Positions 43,712 through 52,165 of a DNA stretch of 64,000 nucleotides are shown piece by piece. The notes under the pieces are model-generated. The model searched no databases and had not been told where the DNA came from. It was given only the letters and a program-made list of their open reading frames with translations. The position numbers and the translations under genes were made by a program. Position 1 is the first letter of the stretch, and each line of letters starts with the position of its first letter. This stretch comes from Bosea sp. 124 (GTDB taxonomy: Bacteria > Pseudomonadota > Alphaproteobacteria > Rhizobiales > Beijerinckiaceae), in assembly GCF_003046175.1 (NCBI RefSeq), contig NZ_PZZM01000001.1, positions 1,373,001 to 1,437,000 on the forward strand, written 5' to 3'.

Positions 43712-44644
43712 TCAGCGCGCGCGGGGCGGGGACGGCGCGGGCTCATCCTGCCGGCGCCAGCGGGGAAGCCCGAAGTCGCAGGCTTCGCGCGCCAGTTCGG
43801 CGATCCGGCGGCTGACGGCATCATTGCGATGAACGGCAAGATACGCGAGCGGTGGCAGAACGAGGTTGGTCCGGACCGGCCTCAGATAGCCCTCCTCCTG
43901 ATAGGAGGAGAAATAGGCCGTCGGCAGGTAGGTGATGCCGAGCCCGGCGCTGGCCATCTCCGCAAGGGCGATCATGCTGTTGCAGGTGATGGTGTTAGCC
44001 GGCTTGATTCCGATCGCGGCCAGCGCCTGCAGCAAGTTGAGGTGCAGCAAGGAGCCCTCGGCATAGGTGAGCAGCGGCAGTTCCATCAGGCGCTCGATCG
44101 ACACGATCTCTCGCGACGATCTGATCAGCGCGGGATTGCACATCCACTCCGACTCCAGGAAGTCGAGCTGAACCGTCGGGAAGGCGTTGTCGCTCTTCGG
44201 AGCGGGGCAGATCACCATGTCGAGGCGATGGGTGACCATCTGCTGGCGCAGATTGATCGTGAGGTCGATCTTCGGCTCGAGGATGATGTCCGGGTAGAGG
44301 TGCTTGATCTCGGCGATCAGCGCCGGCAGCCAGGTCAGCGCAACCATCTCCGTCACGCCGAAACGGAAGCGGCCGGCGTAGGAAACGTCGCTGCCGACGC
44401 GGCGCACCACGTTCTGCTGCAGATCGAGCATCTGGACGAAATCGTCGATCAGCTCCCGCCCCTTGATGGTAAGCTGGGTCGTCTTGTTGCTCCGGTCGAA
44501 GATCTCGATCGACAGATACTTCTCGAGCTCGGCGATCCGCTTGGAGACCGTCGACTGGGTCGTGTTGAGCCGCTTCGCCGCAGCGTGGAAGCTGCCCAGC
44601 TTGCTGATCCAGTAGGCGGCTTCGATCTGCTTGAAGGTCAACAT
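43712..44644 (-). CDS. LysR-family transcriptional regulator
   Basis: 310 residues. N-terminal LysR helix-turn-helix: LTFKQIEAAYWISKLGSFHAAA and RLNTTQSTVSKRIAELEKYL. Effector domain follows (FRFGVTEMVALTWLPALIAE). Minus-strand start 44644 faces a 263-base region containing two dyads, upstream of the second RraA paralogue, so it likely activates that operon in response to an intermediate. It is flanked on both sides by RraA-type genes. Confidence 0.93.
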   Translation of the reverse strand: MLTFKQIEAAYWISKLGSFHAAAKRLNTTQSTVSKRIAELEKYLSIEIFDRSNKTTQLTIKGRELIDDFVQMLDLQQNVVRRVGSDVSYAGRFRFGVTEMVALTWLPALIAEIKHLYPDIILEPKIDLTINLRQQMVTHRLDMVICPAPKSDNAFPTVQLDFLESEWMCNPALIRSSREIVSIERLMELPLLTYAEGSLLHLNLLQALAAIGIKPANTITCNSMIALAEMASAGLGITYLPTAYFSSYQEEGYLRPVRTNLVLPPLAYLAVHRNDAVSRRIAELAREACDFGLPRWRRQDEPAPSPPRAR

Positions 44645-44810
44645 GGCCAGTCCCTTTTTACCCCGCGCCGGTCGAATAGAAAAAGCAATCGATCAAGTCA
44701 ATTTCGTTTGCGTTTTCGAGCGCGCTTCGTGGGCCACATGGCTTCGTTTTATCGATTTATGAGCCAGATTACAGAGCCAAGGACCAAGAATCCGCAAGCG
44801 CTTTCATCAT

Positions 44811-44820
44811 GCAAATTTGC
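44811..44820. promoter_or_regulatory. Perfect 10-bp palindrome in LysR/RraA intergenic region
   Basis: GCAAATTTGC lies between the divergent LysR gene and the RraA operon, 88 bases before ATG 44908. GATAAT (44825-44830) just after it could be a -10 hexamer. It could be a LysR recognition half or an accessory site. Confidence 0.4.
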
Positions 44821-44848
44821 GATCGATAATCCTGAATTAAATTCCCTT

Positions 44849-44873
44849 TATGACATGCAACCGGCATGTCATA
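44849..44873. promoter_or_regulatory. Strong operator candidate: 25-bp inverted repeat
   Basis: Arms TATGACATGC and GCATGTCATA are exact reverse complements separated by AACCG. The repeat ends 34 bases before the ATG of the second RraA paralogue, in a position suited to transcriptional control. It is the best dyad in the whole cluster. Ligand unknown: the LysR protein is the nearest candidate, but the form also suits a GntR/FCD-type dimer encoded elsewhere. Confidence 0.7.
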
Positions 44874-44907
44874 GACCGGTCCACCCAATCAAGGCGTTCC
44901 TGGCGGC

Positions 44908-45687
44908 ATGACATCCACGATCGAGACGGAACTCGCCGCCTATGAGGGGCGGCTCCTGGGGACGATCCCCGTCGATCGCATCCACGCGATCGCGTTCGAG
45001 CGGCCCTCGGCGGATCTGGTGGCGCGCTTCCGGAGTCTGCCCGACCTGACCTCCGCAATCGCCGACATTCTCGATGAATACGGCGTCGATTCGGCGATCC
45101 CGACAACGGCTCTGCCGCCGATCGCGGCCGGTCAGCGCATGGTCGGCCCTGCCGTCACCGTCAAGCATGGCGCGGCCAGGCTGACGAGCGGCTACAATAT
45201 CGCGAACAAGACCTCCCCCCGCCTCGGTGCGCTGGATGCCGTGACGCTGTCGCAGCCCGGGGACGTCATGGTGATCGACGGCAGTGCGTGCCCTGCCGCC
45301 TCGAACATCGGTGGCATCATGGCGACCGCTGTGGCCGCGAACGGTTTTGCCGGCGTCGTCGTCGACGGCTGCGTCCGCGACACCGACACCATGCGCCGCA
45401 TGGGCCTTCCGGTGTGGGCCCGCGGCGCGACGCCGCGCACCGGCAAGCACCGCTTCGAACTGCTTGCCTTCAACGGCGTCGTCGAGATCGCCGGCGTCCA
45501 GATCCGTCCCGGCGACCTGATGCTCGGCGATTCAGACGGCGTCATCGTCGTGCCGCTCGCGATCGCCGCCGATGTCCTGGCGCGGGCGGAAGAGGTTGCG
45601 GCGAAGGAGAAATCGCTGATCGACGCGCTCAGCACCGGCGCCTCGGCCGCAGAGACGGCCGCCATCGTGGCGCCAGAGAAATGGTGA
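44908..45687 (+). CDS. RraA/HMG-aldolase family protein, paralogue 2
   Basis: 259 residues, about 35 longer at the N-terminus than its neighbours (SADLVARFRSLPDLTSAIAD). The catalytic signature is VVDGCVRD with R157 and D158. The loop ASNIGGIMATAVAANGFAGV and strand GVQIRPGDLMLGDSDGVIVV confirm the family. First gene of the main operon, behind the 44849 inverted repeat. Its stop overlaps the next gene by seven bases. Confidence 0.86.
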   Translation: MTSTIETELAAYEGRLLGTIPVDRIHAIAFERPSADLVARFRSLPDLTSAIADILDEYGVDSAIPTTALPPIAAGQRMVGPAVTVKHGAARLTSGYNIANKTSPRLGALDAVTLSQPGDVMVIDGSACPAASNIGGIMATAVAANGFAGVVVDGCVRDTDTMRRMGLPVWARGATPRTGKHRFELLAFNGVVEIAGVQIRPGDLMLGDSDGVIVVPLAIAADVLARAEEVAAKEKSLIDALSTGASAAETAAIVAPEKW

Positions 45688-46607
45688 GCGCGGCAGGCTC
45701 CGGTTACCGGCTCGGCTTCGTCGGCTTCGGCGAGGCGGCCTTCTCGATCGCGAGCGGGCTGCGCGAGGCGGGCCTCGACGGCATGGCGGCCTTCGATGTG
45801 GCAGCAGACCGCGAGCCTTTCCGGACGCGCATACACCAGCGCGCGAACGAGGCCGGGGTCACGCTTCTCGATGGACCCGAGGGCCTCGCCAGGGCCGAGA
45901 CGGTGTTCGTGCTAGTGCAGCCCTCGGCTGCGATGGCGGTGGCGCGAAGCTGCGCAGCCCATGTCGGGCCGGAAGCGCTCTATGTCGATCTGACCTCGCT
46001 TGGGCCGACCGACAAAGCGGCCGTCGGCGCGCATGTGACCGCTGCCGGCCGCCGCTTCGTCGATGCCGCCATCCTCGGCTCGGCACCGGCCTCGCGCCAC
46101 CGCGTGCCGATCGTCGCGGCCGGGCCGCAGGCGGAGGAATTCGCCCGCCGCTTTGCTCCCTACGGCATGGATATCTCGCCGGTCGGCGAGCGCTTCGGCG
46201 CTGCCGCCGGGATCAAGATCGTCCGCAGCGTGCTCGCGAAGGGGCTCGAGGCTCTCTATGTCGAAGCGCTGATCGCCGCCCGGCGCATGGGTGTCGAAAC
46301 CGAAGTCCTGCAGAGCTTCTGCGCCTTTCTCGATGCCCGTCCCGCGCTCGACACCGCCGCGATGCTGGTTCGCTCGCATGTCCCCCATGCCGGCCGCCGT
46401 GCCGACGAGATGCGCATGTCGCGCGCTGCCGTCATCGAGGCGGGGCTCGACCCGCTGATGACCGACGCCATCGTCCGGCTGATGGAGCGGACGGCCGCTA
46501 CCGGTGTCGTCGAGAGCAGCGGCGGGAACCAGCCGCCGACCCTCGACGCCGCGCTCGACATTCTCGACGCGGCCCTCGTTTCCGCGACCAAGCCTTCCGT
46601 TTCCTGA
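45681..46607 (+). CDS. NAD(P)-binding dehydrogenase with DUF1932 domain (6PGDH/HIBADH superfamily)
   Basis: 308 residues from ATG 45681 (GTG 45684 is also possible). N-terminal Rossmann motif YRLGFVGFGEAAFSIASGL; hydroxyacid-dehydrogenase-like VDAAILGSAPASRHRVPIVA and the helix with the catalytic-Lys position (GAAAGIKIVRSVLAKGLEAL, Lys in GIKIVR). DUF1932 C-terminal helices follow. Relatives oxidise beta-hydroxy or L-threonate-type acids. Between two RraA paralogues it probably generates the oxo acid that an aldolase or decarboxylase then uses. Confidence 0.85.
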   Translation: MVSAAGSGYRLGFVGFGEAAFSIASGLREAGLDGMAAFDVAADREPFRTRIHQRANEAGVTLLDGPEGLARAETVFVLVQPSAAMAVARSCAAHVGPEALYVDLTSLGPTDKAAVGAHVTAAGRRFVDAAILGSAPASRHRVPIVAAGPQAEEFARRFAPYGMDISPVGERFGAAAGIKIVRSVLAKGLEALYVEALIAARRMGVETEVLQSFCAFLDARPALDTAAMLVRSHVPHAGRRADEMRMSRAAVIEAGLDPLMTDAIVRLMERTAATGVVESSGGNQPPTLDAALDILDAALVSATKPSVS

Positions 46608-46627
46608 CGCCACTGCGAGAGCCACTC

Positions 46628-47302
46628 ATGTCCACATCCGCTCCCCTCCCTCGCCGCGTCTCCCAGGAGACCTGCCAGGCGTTGCTCGCCTATGGCTCCG
46701 CCACCGTTTTCGAGGCTCAGGGGCGCCGCGGCGCCTTCGCCTCGGGGATCAAGCCGGTCGACGACGCCATGACGATCGCCGGAACCGCCTTCACCTGCGA
46801 GTGCCCGCCGAACGACAACCTCACCCTGCACGCCGCCCTCAAGATGGCGCAGCCTGGCGACGTGCTCGTCTGCGATGCGCATGGCTGCACCGAGCAAGGC
46901 ATGTTCGGCGACGTGATGGGGAGTTGCGCCGTGGGCGCCAAGCTCGCCGGCCTCGTCACCGACGGCGGCGTGCGCGACTCGGCCACGATCTGCGAGGTCG
47001 GCTTTCCGGTCTTCGCCGGCGGCATCTGCATCAAGGGCACGATCAAGGAGACGCTCGGCACGCTCAGCCAGCCGATCGTGCTTGGCGGCGTGCTGGTCCG
47101 GCCGGGCGACGTGATCATCGGCGATGGCGACGGACTGGTGGTGGTGCCGTTCGAGACGGTCGATGCCGTGCTCGTGGCCTGCAAGGCGCGGGCCGACAAG
47201 GAAGCCGCGATGAAGCAGCGCTTCGCCTCGGGCGAGACGCCCTGGGATGTCTACGCCCTTGGTGACCTGGTGACGCGCAAGGGGCTCTCCTCCCCGGTCT
47301 GA
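46628..47302 (+). CDS. RraA/HMG-aldolase family protein, paralogue 3
   Basis: 224 residues. Catalytic pair R116-D117 in VTDGGVRD; conserved upstream block FTCECPPNDNLTLHAALKMA and loop EQGMFGDVMGSCAVGAKLAG; C-terminal GGVLVRPGDVIIGDGDGLVV. It is closely similar to paralogue 4, sharing long identical blocks, which points to a recent duplication. The extended C-terminus after the family core (TPWDVYALGDLVTRKG) matches PMD/LigK-type aldolases better than E. coli RraA. Confidence 0.88.
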   Translation: MSTSAPLPRRVSQETCQALLAYGSATVFEAQGRRGAFASGIKPVDDAMTIAGTAFTCECPPNDNLTLHAALKMAQPGDVLVCDAHGCTEQGMFGDVMGSCAVGAKLAGLVTDGGVRDSATICEVGFPVFAGGICIKGTIKETLGTLSQPIVLGGVLVRPGDVIIGDGDGLVVVPFETVDAVLVACKARADKEAAMKQRFASGETPWDVYALGDLVTRKGLSSPV

Positions 47303-47316
47303 CCGCCCCTCAGAGC

Positions 47317-47340
47317 CGCCGTCCGGCGCTGCCGGCGGCG
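47317..47340 (+). promoter_or_regulatory. GC-rich hairpin within the operon
   Basis: CGCCG-T-CCGGC pairs with GCCGGCGGCG across a GCT loop, with one bulged T. No T-run follows. It lies between the third RraA paralogue and the quinone oxidoreductase gene and may be a message-processing or stabilising structure. Confidence 0.4.
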
Positions 47341-47369
47341 ATAGATCCGAAACGAATGAAGGACTGGAC

Positions 47370-48344
47370 ATGAGCGGGGCCATCATCCTGCGGCAGCACG
47401 GCGGACCGGAGGTGCTCGAATGGGTCGCACTCGACCCCGGCCGGCCCGGCGAAGGCCAGGTTCTGCTTCGCCATACCGCGATCGGTCTGAACTTCATCGA
47501 CATCTATGTGCGCACGGGTCTCTACAAGATGGGCACGATGCCCTGCTCGCCGGGCATGGAAGCGGCCGGTGTGGTCGAGGCAGTCGGGCCGGGCGTCACC
47601 GGCCTGGGCGTCGGCGACAGGGTGGCCTATGTCACCGGAGCGCCGGGCGCCTATGTCGAGCGCCGGGTGATGAGCGCGGCCGCGCTGGTGAAATTACCCG
47701 ACGACATCTCGGAGGACCAGGCTGCCGCTCTGATGCTCAAGGGCATGACGGCCGAGATGCTCCTGTTCCGGATGACGCAGGCCAAAGCGGGCGATGCCGT
47801 TCTGATCCACGCTGTCGCCGGCGGGGTCGGTCTTCTGCTCGCCGCCTGGGCGAAGTCGCTCGGCTGCCAGGTGATAGGCGCAGCGTCGAGCGACGAGAAG
47901 GCGGCCAAGGCACGTGCCGCCGGCGCCGACCATGTCATCGTCACCAGCCGGGAAGATGTCGCGACCCGCGTGCAGGAGCTGACTGGCGGCCGCGGCTGCC
48001 GCTGTGTCTATGACGGCGTCGGCAAGGACACGTTCGAGACCTCGCTCGCAGCAGTCGCGGAATTCGGCCATGTCGTCAGCTACGGCAATGCATCGGGGCC
48101 GGTCCCGCCATTCGCCATCGCCGGACTTGCGCCGAAATGCGCGACGCTGTCACGGCCCTCGATCTTTCCCTTCATCAAGGACCGGGCGCGGCTCGACGCT
48201 ATGTCCGGCAATCTTTTCCAGGCGATGCGGCAAGGCGTGATCAAGGCGGAGATCGACCAGGTCTTCGCCCTGAAGGACGCCGCCGCCGCCCAGTCGGCAC
48301 TCGAAAGCCGGCAGACCACCGGTCAGACGATCCTGCGACCCTGA
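47370..48344 (+). CDS. Zinc-independent quinone oxidoreductase (MDR superfamily)
   Basis: 324 residues. Family signature VLLRHTAIGLNFIDIYVRTG near 35, then the NADPH-binding VLIHAVAGGVGLLLAAWAKS near 145 (A-x-x-G-x-x-G) and a Rossmann continuation. No structural zinc cysteines are present, as in QOR/CurA-type enzymes. GAAGGA precedes the ATG. Possible roles are reduction of an enone or an aldehyde generated in the pathway. Confidence 0.92.
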   Translation: MSGAIILRQHGGPEVLEWVALDPGRPGEGQVLLRHTAIGLNFIDIYVRTGLYKMGTMPCSPGMEAAGVVEAVGPGVTGLGVGDRVAYVTGAPGAYVERRVMSAAALVKLPDDISEDQAAALMLKGMTAEMLLFRMTQAKAGDAVLIHAVAGGVGLLLAAWAKSLGCQVIGAASSDEKAAKARAAGADHVIVTSREDVATRVQELTGGRGCRCVYDGVGKDTFETSLAAVAEFGHVVSYGNASGPVPPFAIAGLAPKCATLSRPSIFPFIKDRARLDAMSGNLFQAMRQGVIKAEIDQVFALKDAAAAQSALESRQTTGQTILRP

Positions 48345-48364
48345 TACCCAATACGGAGCTGGCG

Positions 48365-49555
48365 ATGAAGATCGCGCGTATCGAAACCTTCTTCTTCCAT
48401 CCAGGCAGCGGCAAGAACCTGCTGTTCTGCCGCATCGAGACCGATGACGGGCTCTATGGCTGGGGCGAATCCTATGTCGGCGTCAAGAAGGAGAAGGTCG
48501 TCGACGACTATATCCGTGCCATGGCGCCCTACTTGATCGGGCGCAGCCCGCATAATATCCGCCATGCCGCGCAGGTGATGTTCGACGACTTCGCCATCCG
48601 GCGTTCCTCGGTCGACTTCTTCTGCGCCTGGAGCGCGATCGAACTGGCGATGTGGGACATCGTCGGCAAGAAGGCCGGGCTGCCTCTCTACAACCTGCTC
48701 GGCGGCGCCTCGCGCGAAAAGGTCCGCGTCTACGCCAATGGCTGGTGGTACGGCGTGACCAATATCGAAACGACGGTGGAGCGGGCGCTCCAGGTCAAGG
48801 AGATGGGCTACACCGCGCTGAAATGGGACCCGTTCCCCGGGCCGTGGCGCACCTTCATCACCCGCGAGGAAGAAGATTACGCGGTCGCCAACGTCAAGGC
48901 GATGCGCGAGGCGCTCGGCCCCGACATGGACCTGCTGATCGACGCCCATCGCCGCGTCGCTCCGCATCACTCCATCCGGGTCGCAAAGCGGCTCGAGGAG
49001 TACGGCATCTTCTGCTATGAGGAGCCCTGCCTCTCCGACAATCTCGACCTCGTCGCGGAAGTCCGCCGCTCGATTTCAACACCCGTCGTCACCGGCGAAA
49101 CCCTCTACACCAAGGAGGATTTCGCACGGGTCTTCGAGAAGCGCGCGGCCGATATCCTCAATCCGGACATTTGCGCCGTCGGCGGCCTCCAGCAGATGCT
49201 CGACATCGCGGCGATGGCGCAGCCGCATGCGATCGCAATCAGCCCGCACAACTACAACAGCACCATCGTCGGGCTGGCTGCGACGGTGCATCTCTCGGCG
49301 ATCATCCCGAACTTTCTCATCGCCGAGTGCTTCATCAACCTGACCGAGGCCTGCGACGAGATCGGCTCGCCCGGCCTGACCGTGAAGGACGGCTGGGTCG
49401 ACCTGCCGACAGCCCCCGGGCTGGGGGTCGACATCGATGTCGAGCGCCTGCGCAAGCGACCCTACAAGGATTTCCCGCACAAGGACATGCGCCAGTACTG
49501 GGAAGAATTCCCGCGCAAGAACTACGTCTGGGGCACCGCCAACGTCACCCGATGA
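48365..49555 (+). CDS. Enolase-superfamily sugar-acid dehydratase (mandelate racemase/GalD-type)
   Basis: 396 residues from ATG 48365. Metal ligands D193 (LIDAHRR), E219 (CYEEP) and E245 (TGETLY) are in place. H195 forms the D-x-H motif of galactonate and mannonate dehydratases, and H295 (SPHNYNS) is the C-terminal acid; the second strand has K153-x-D155. These point to acid-sugar dehydration yielding a 2-oxo-3-deoxy acid. Exact substrate is uncertain. The product class is what an RraA-type aldolase could cleave. Confidence 0.9.
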   Translation: MKIARIETFFFHPGSGKNLLFCRIETDDGLYGWGESYVGVKKEKVVDDYIRAMAPYLIGRSPHNIRHAAQVMFDDFAIRRSSVDFFCAWSAIELAMWDIVGKKAGLPLYNLLGGASREKVRVYANGWWYGVTNIETTVERALQVKEMGYTALKWDPFPGPWRTFITREEEDYAVANVKAMREALGPDMDLLIDAHRRVAPHHSIRVAKRLEEYGIFCYEEPCLSDNLDLVAEVRRSISTPVVTGETLYTKEDFARVFEKRAADILNPDICAVGGLQQMLDIAAMAQPHAIAISPHNYNSTIVGLAATVHLSAIIPNFLIAECFINLTEACDEIGSPGLTVKDGWVDLPTAPGLGVDIDVERLRKRPYKDFPHKDMRQYWEEFPRKNYVWGTANVTR

Positions 49556-49573
49556 ACCTTCTCTTACCGGACA

Positions 49574-50227
49574 ATGACCATGACAAATCTCAGCTATCTT
49601 GAAGATTACGCCTCCGTGGCTTCCGCCACCGCCCATGAGGCCATGGAGCGCCGCGGTGCGCTCGATTCCGCCATCAAGCCCGTCCGGCGCGGCATGAGGG
49701 TGCTGGGACCGGCCTTCACCTGCGTCTGCCCGCCGGGCGACAACCTGACCTTGCACGCCGCGCTGAAGATGGCGAAGGCGGGCGACGTCATCGTCTGCGC
49801 CTCGGCAGGCTTCACCGAGCAGGGCCTGTTCGGCGACGTGATGGCGAGCTGCGCCAAGGGCAAGCAGATCGCCGGCCTGGTGGTGGACGGCGGCGTGCGC
49901 GACGGCGCGACCATCGCCGAGATCGGCTTTCCGGTCTTCGCGCGCGCGCTCTCGATCAAGGGCTCGGTCAAGGAAACGCTGGGCGCGCTGAACAAGCCGA
50001 TCGTTGCCGGCGGGATGCTCGTGGAACCGGGCGATCTCGTCATCGGCGACGACGACGGCGTCGTGATCGTGCCGCAGGCGGAGATCGCGGCCATCGCCGT
50101 GGCATCCAAGACGCGCGAGGAGAAGGAGGCCCGTTTCCGCCGCGAACTGCTGCAGGGCAAGACCACCTGGGACATGCTCAACCTGAGCGAGCTGCTCCGC
50201 AAGAAGGGCATCCAGCTCGACATCTGA
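49574..50227 (+). CDS. RraA/HMG-aldolase family protein, paralogue 4
   Basis: 217 residues. R109-D110 in VVDGGVRD; FTCVCPPGDNLTLHAALKMA and EQGLFGDVMASCAKGKQIAG are near-identical to the blocks of paralogue 3. It ends with KTTWDMLNLSELLRKKG. ATG 49574 is followed two codons later by a second ATG at 49580, so the start is uncertain by two residues. Confidence 0.88.
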   Translation: MTMTNLSYLEDYASVASATAHEAMERRGALDSAIKPVRRGMRVLGPAFTCVCPPGDNLTLHAALKMAKAGDVIVCASAGFTEQGLFGDVMASCAKGKQIAGLVVDGGVRDGATIAEIGFPVFARALSIKGSVKETLGALNKPIVAGGMLVEPGDLVIGDDDGVVIVPQAEIAAIAVASKTREEKEARFRRELLQGKTTWDMLNLSELLRKKGIQLDI

Positions 50228-50276
50228 CGCGGCCCAGCGCCGCCCGACCTTGCCGCGACTGCACCGGAGACAAGCC

Positions 50277-50669
50277 ATGAGCCGACTGAAGCCGATCGAA
50301 TACGCCGATGCCTCGGCGGCCGTCCGCGCGGTCTATGACGACATCAAGACCTCGCGGAACCTCAAGGACGTGAACAATTTCTGGAAATACCTGGCGCATG
50401 ATCCGGCCACGTTGCGCCGGACCTGGGAGAGCGTGAAGGAGGTGATGGCTCCGGGCGCGCTCGACCCGCTGGTCAAGGAAATGATCTATGTCGCGGTCAG
50501 CACGACCAATAGCTGCGCCTATTGCATCGCCAGCCATACCGCCGCCGCCCGCAACGCCGGAATGACGGACGCGATGTTCGGCGAGGTCATGGCGGTGGTC
50601 GGCATGGCCAACGAGACCAATCGCCTCGTCAACGGCTACCGTGTGCCGATCGACGCGTCACTCGAGTGA
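50277..50669 (+). CDS. Carboxymuconolactone decarboxylase/AhpD-like protein
   Basis: 130 residues from ATG 50277 (GGAG upstream). All-helical AhpD-like fold with the redox motif NSCAYCIASH (C-x-x-C-x-x-x-H) near residue 81. Proteins with this motif are usually alkylhydroperoxidase-like thiol enzymes rather than true decarboxylases. It may protect the downstream flavin and molybdenum enzymes or act on a peroxide, but no substrate can be read. Confidence 0.85.
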   Translation: MSRLKPIEYADASAAVRAVYDDIKTSRNLKDVNNFWKYLAHDPATLRRTWESVKEVMAPGALDPLVKEMIYVAVSTTNSCAYCIASHTAAARNAGMTDAMFGEVMAVVGMANETNRLVNGYRVPIDASLE

Positions 50670-50757
50670 ACGGCTTCGCGCGAGTGAAGGCATTTTCGAC
50701 CGCCGTCCCCGTCGCGCGAGCGCCCGGGGCGGCAATGCCGGCGGATGGATTGCGATC

Positions 50758-52149
50758 ATGAGCTATGGCGACACCGCGACCGTCGTCCAGGATCTCCGCG
50801 CGCATTTCGGCGAGCGGATCTCGACGGCGGAAGCGATCCGCCGGCATCATGGCGAGGATCTCTCCTATCTGCCGACGATGCTTCCGGATGCCGTCGTCTT
50901 CGTGGAATCGACCGCAGAGGTGCAGCGCGTCGTCGCTGCCTGCGCCAAGGCGCGGGTGCCGATCGTGCCCTACGGCGTCGGCAGCTCGATGGAAGGGCAA
51001 ATCCTCGCCGCTGCCGGTGGCGTCAGCCTCGACATGTCGCGGATGACCCGGATCGTCGCCGTGCACGAGAGCGATTTCGACGTGGTGGTCGAGCCCGGCG
51101 TGACGCGCAAGAGCCTCAACGAACATCTGCGGCATACCGGCCTGACCTTCCCGGTCGACCCCGGCGCCGACGCCTCGATCGGCGGCATGGCATCGACGCG
51201 CGCCAGCGGAACCAATGCGGTGCGCTACGGGACGATGCGCGAGAACGTGCTGGCGCTGGAAGTGGTGCTCGCCAATGGCGAGATCCTGCGCACCGGCAGC
51301 CGCGCGCGCAAATCCTCGATGGGCTACGACCTCACCAAGCTCTTCGTCGGCGCCGAGGGTACGCTGGGCGTGCTGACCGAAATCACCCTCCGGCTCCACC
51401 CGGTGCCGGCGGCCATTTCCGCAGCGGTCTGCCCGTTCGACAGCCTCAACGGCGCCGTCGATACCTGCATCGCCACGATCCAGAGTGGCGTGCCGATCGC
51501 CCGGATCGAATTCCTCGACGACATCGCGATCCAGGCCTCGAACAGCTATTCGAAGATGAACCTCGTCGTCGCGCCGACCCTGTTCCTGGAGTTCCACGGC
51601 ACGGAAGCCGGCATCCGCGAGCAGGCCGAGATCGTCGAGGCCATCGCGGCGGAAAACGGCGGGCGCGGCTTCCAGTGGGCGACGCAGCGCGAGGAGCGCG
51701 AGCGCCTGTGGAAGGCGCGCCACGACTCGAACCCGGCGACGCGCGCGATGCGTCCAGGCGCAGCCATGTTCGTGACCGATGCCTGCGTCCCGATCTCGGC
51801 GCTGGCGGACAATATGGCCGCGGCGCGCGCCGATGCCGACGCCTCGTTCCTGAAATTCAAGATCAACGGCCATGTCGGGGACGGGAACTTCCACGTCGCC
51901 TATCTCGTGATGCCCGATGCGCAGGACGAGATTGCCGAAGCGAAACGCCTGGCCGAGAATGTCGTGATGCGGGCTCTGGAATCGGGTGGAACCGCGAGCG
52001 GGGAACATGGCGTCGGGCTGGGCAAACTCAAATACATGCGCCGCGAACATGGCTATGGTGTCGAGGTCATGCGCAGCTTGAAACAGGCGCTCGACCCCCA
52101 CGCCATTATGAACCCGGGCAAACTCGGCATGAGCGCCGAGGCTGCCTGA
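50758..52149 (+). CDS. FAD-linked 2-hydroxyacid oxidase/dehydrogenase, GlcD-like
   Basis: 463 residues from ATG 50758. FAD-PCMH domain (PDAVVFVESTAEVQRVVAAC, VPYGVGSSMEGQILA, FPVDPGADASIGGMASTRAS) and FAD-oxidase C-terminal domain (FKINGHVGDGNFHVAYLV, SGEHGVGLGKLKYM). Acts on D-2-hydroxy acids such as glycolate or lactate and passes electrons to quinone or another acceptor. It is followed 16 bases later by the molybdoenzyme gene. Confidence 0.92.
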   Translation: MSYGDTATVVQDLRAHFGERISTAEAIRRHHGEDLSYLPTMLPDAVVFVESTAEVQRVVAACAKARVPIVPYGVGSSMEGQILAAAGGVSLDMSRMTRIVAVHESDFDVVVEPGVTRKSLNEHLRHTGLTFPVDPGADASIGGMASTRASGTNAVRYGTMRENVLALEVVLANGEILRTGSRARKSSMGYDLTKLFVGAEGTLGVLTEITLRLHPVPAAISAAVCPFDSLNGAVDTCIATIQSGVPIARIEFLDDIAIQASNSYSKMNLVVAPTLFLEFHGTEAGIREQAEIVEAIAAENGGRGFQWATQREERERLWKARHDSNPATRAMRPGAAMFVTDACVPISALADNMAAARADADASFLKFKINGHVGDGNFHVAYLVMPDAQDEIAEAKRLAENVVMRALESGGTASGEHGVGLGKLKYMRREHGYGVEVMRSLKQALDPHAIMNPGKLGMSAEAA

Positions 52150-52165
52150 CGGAAACGAGACCATC

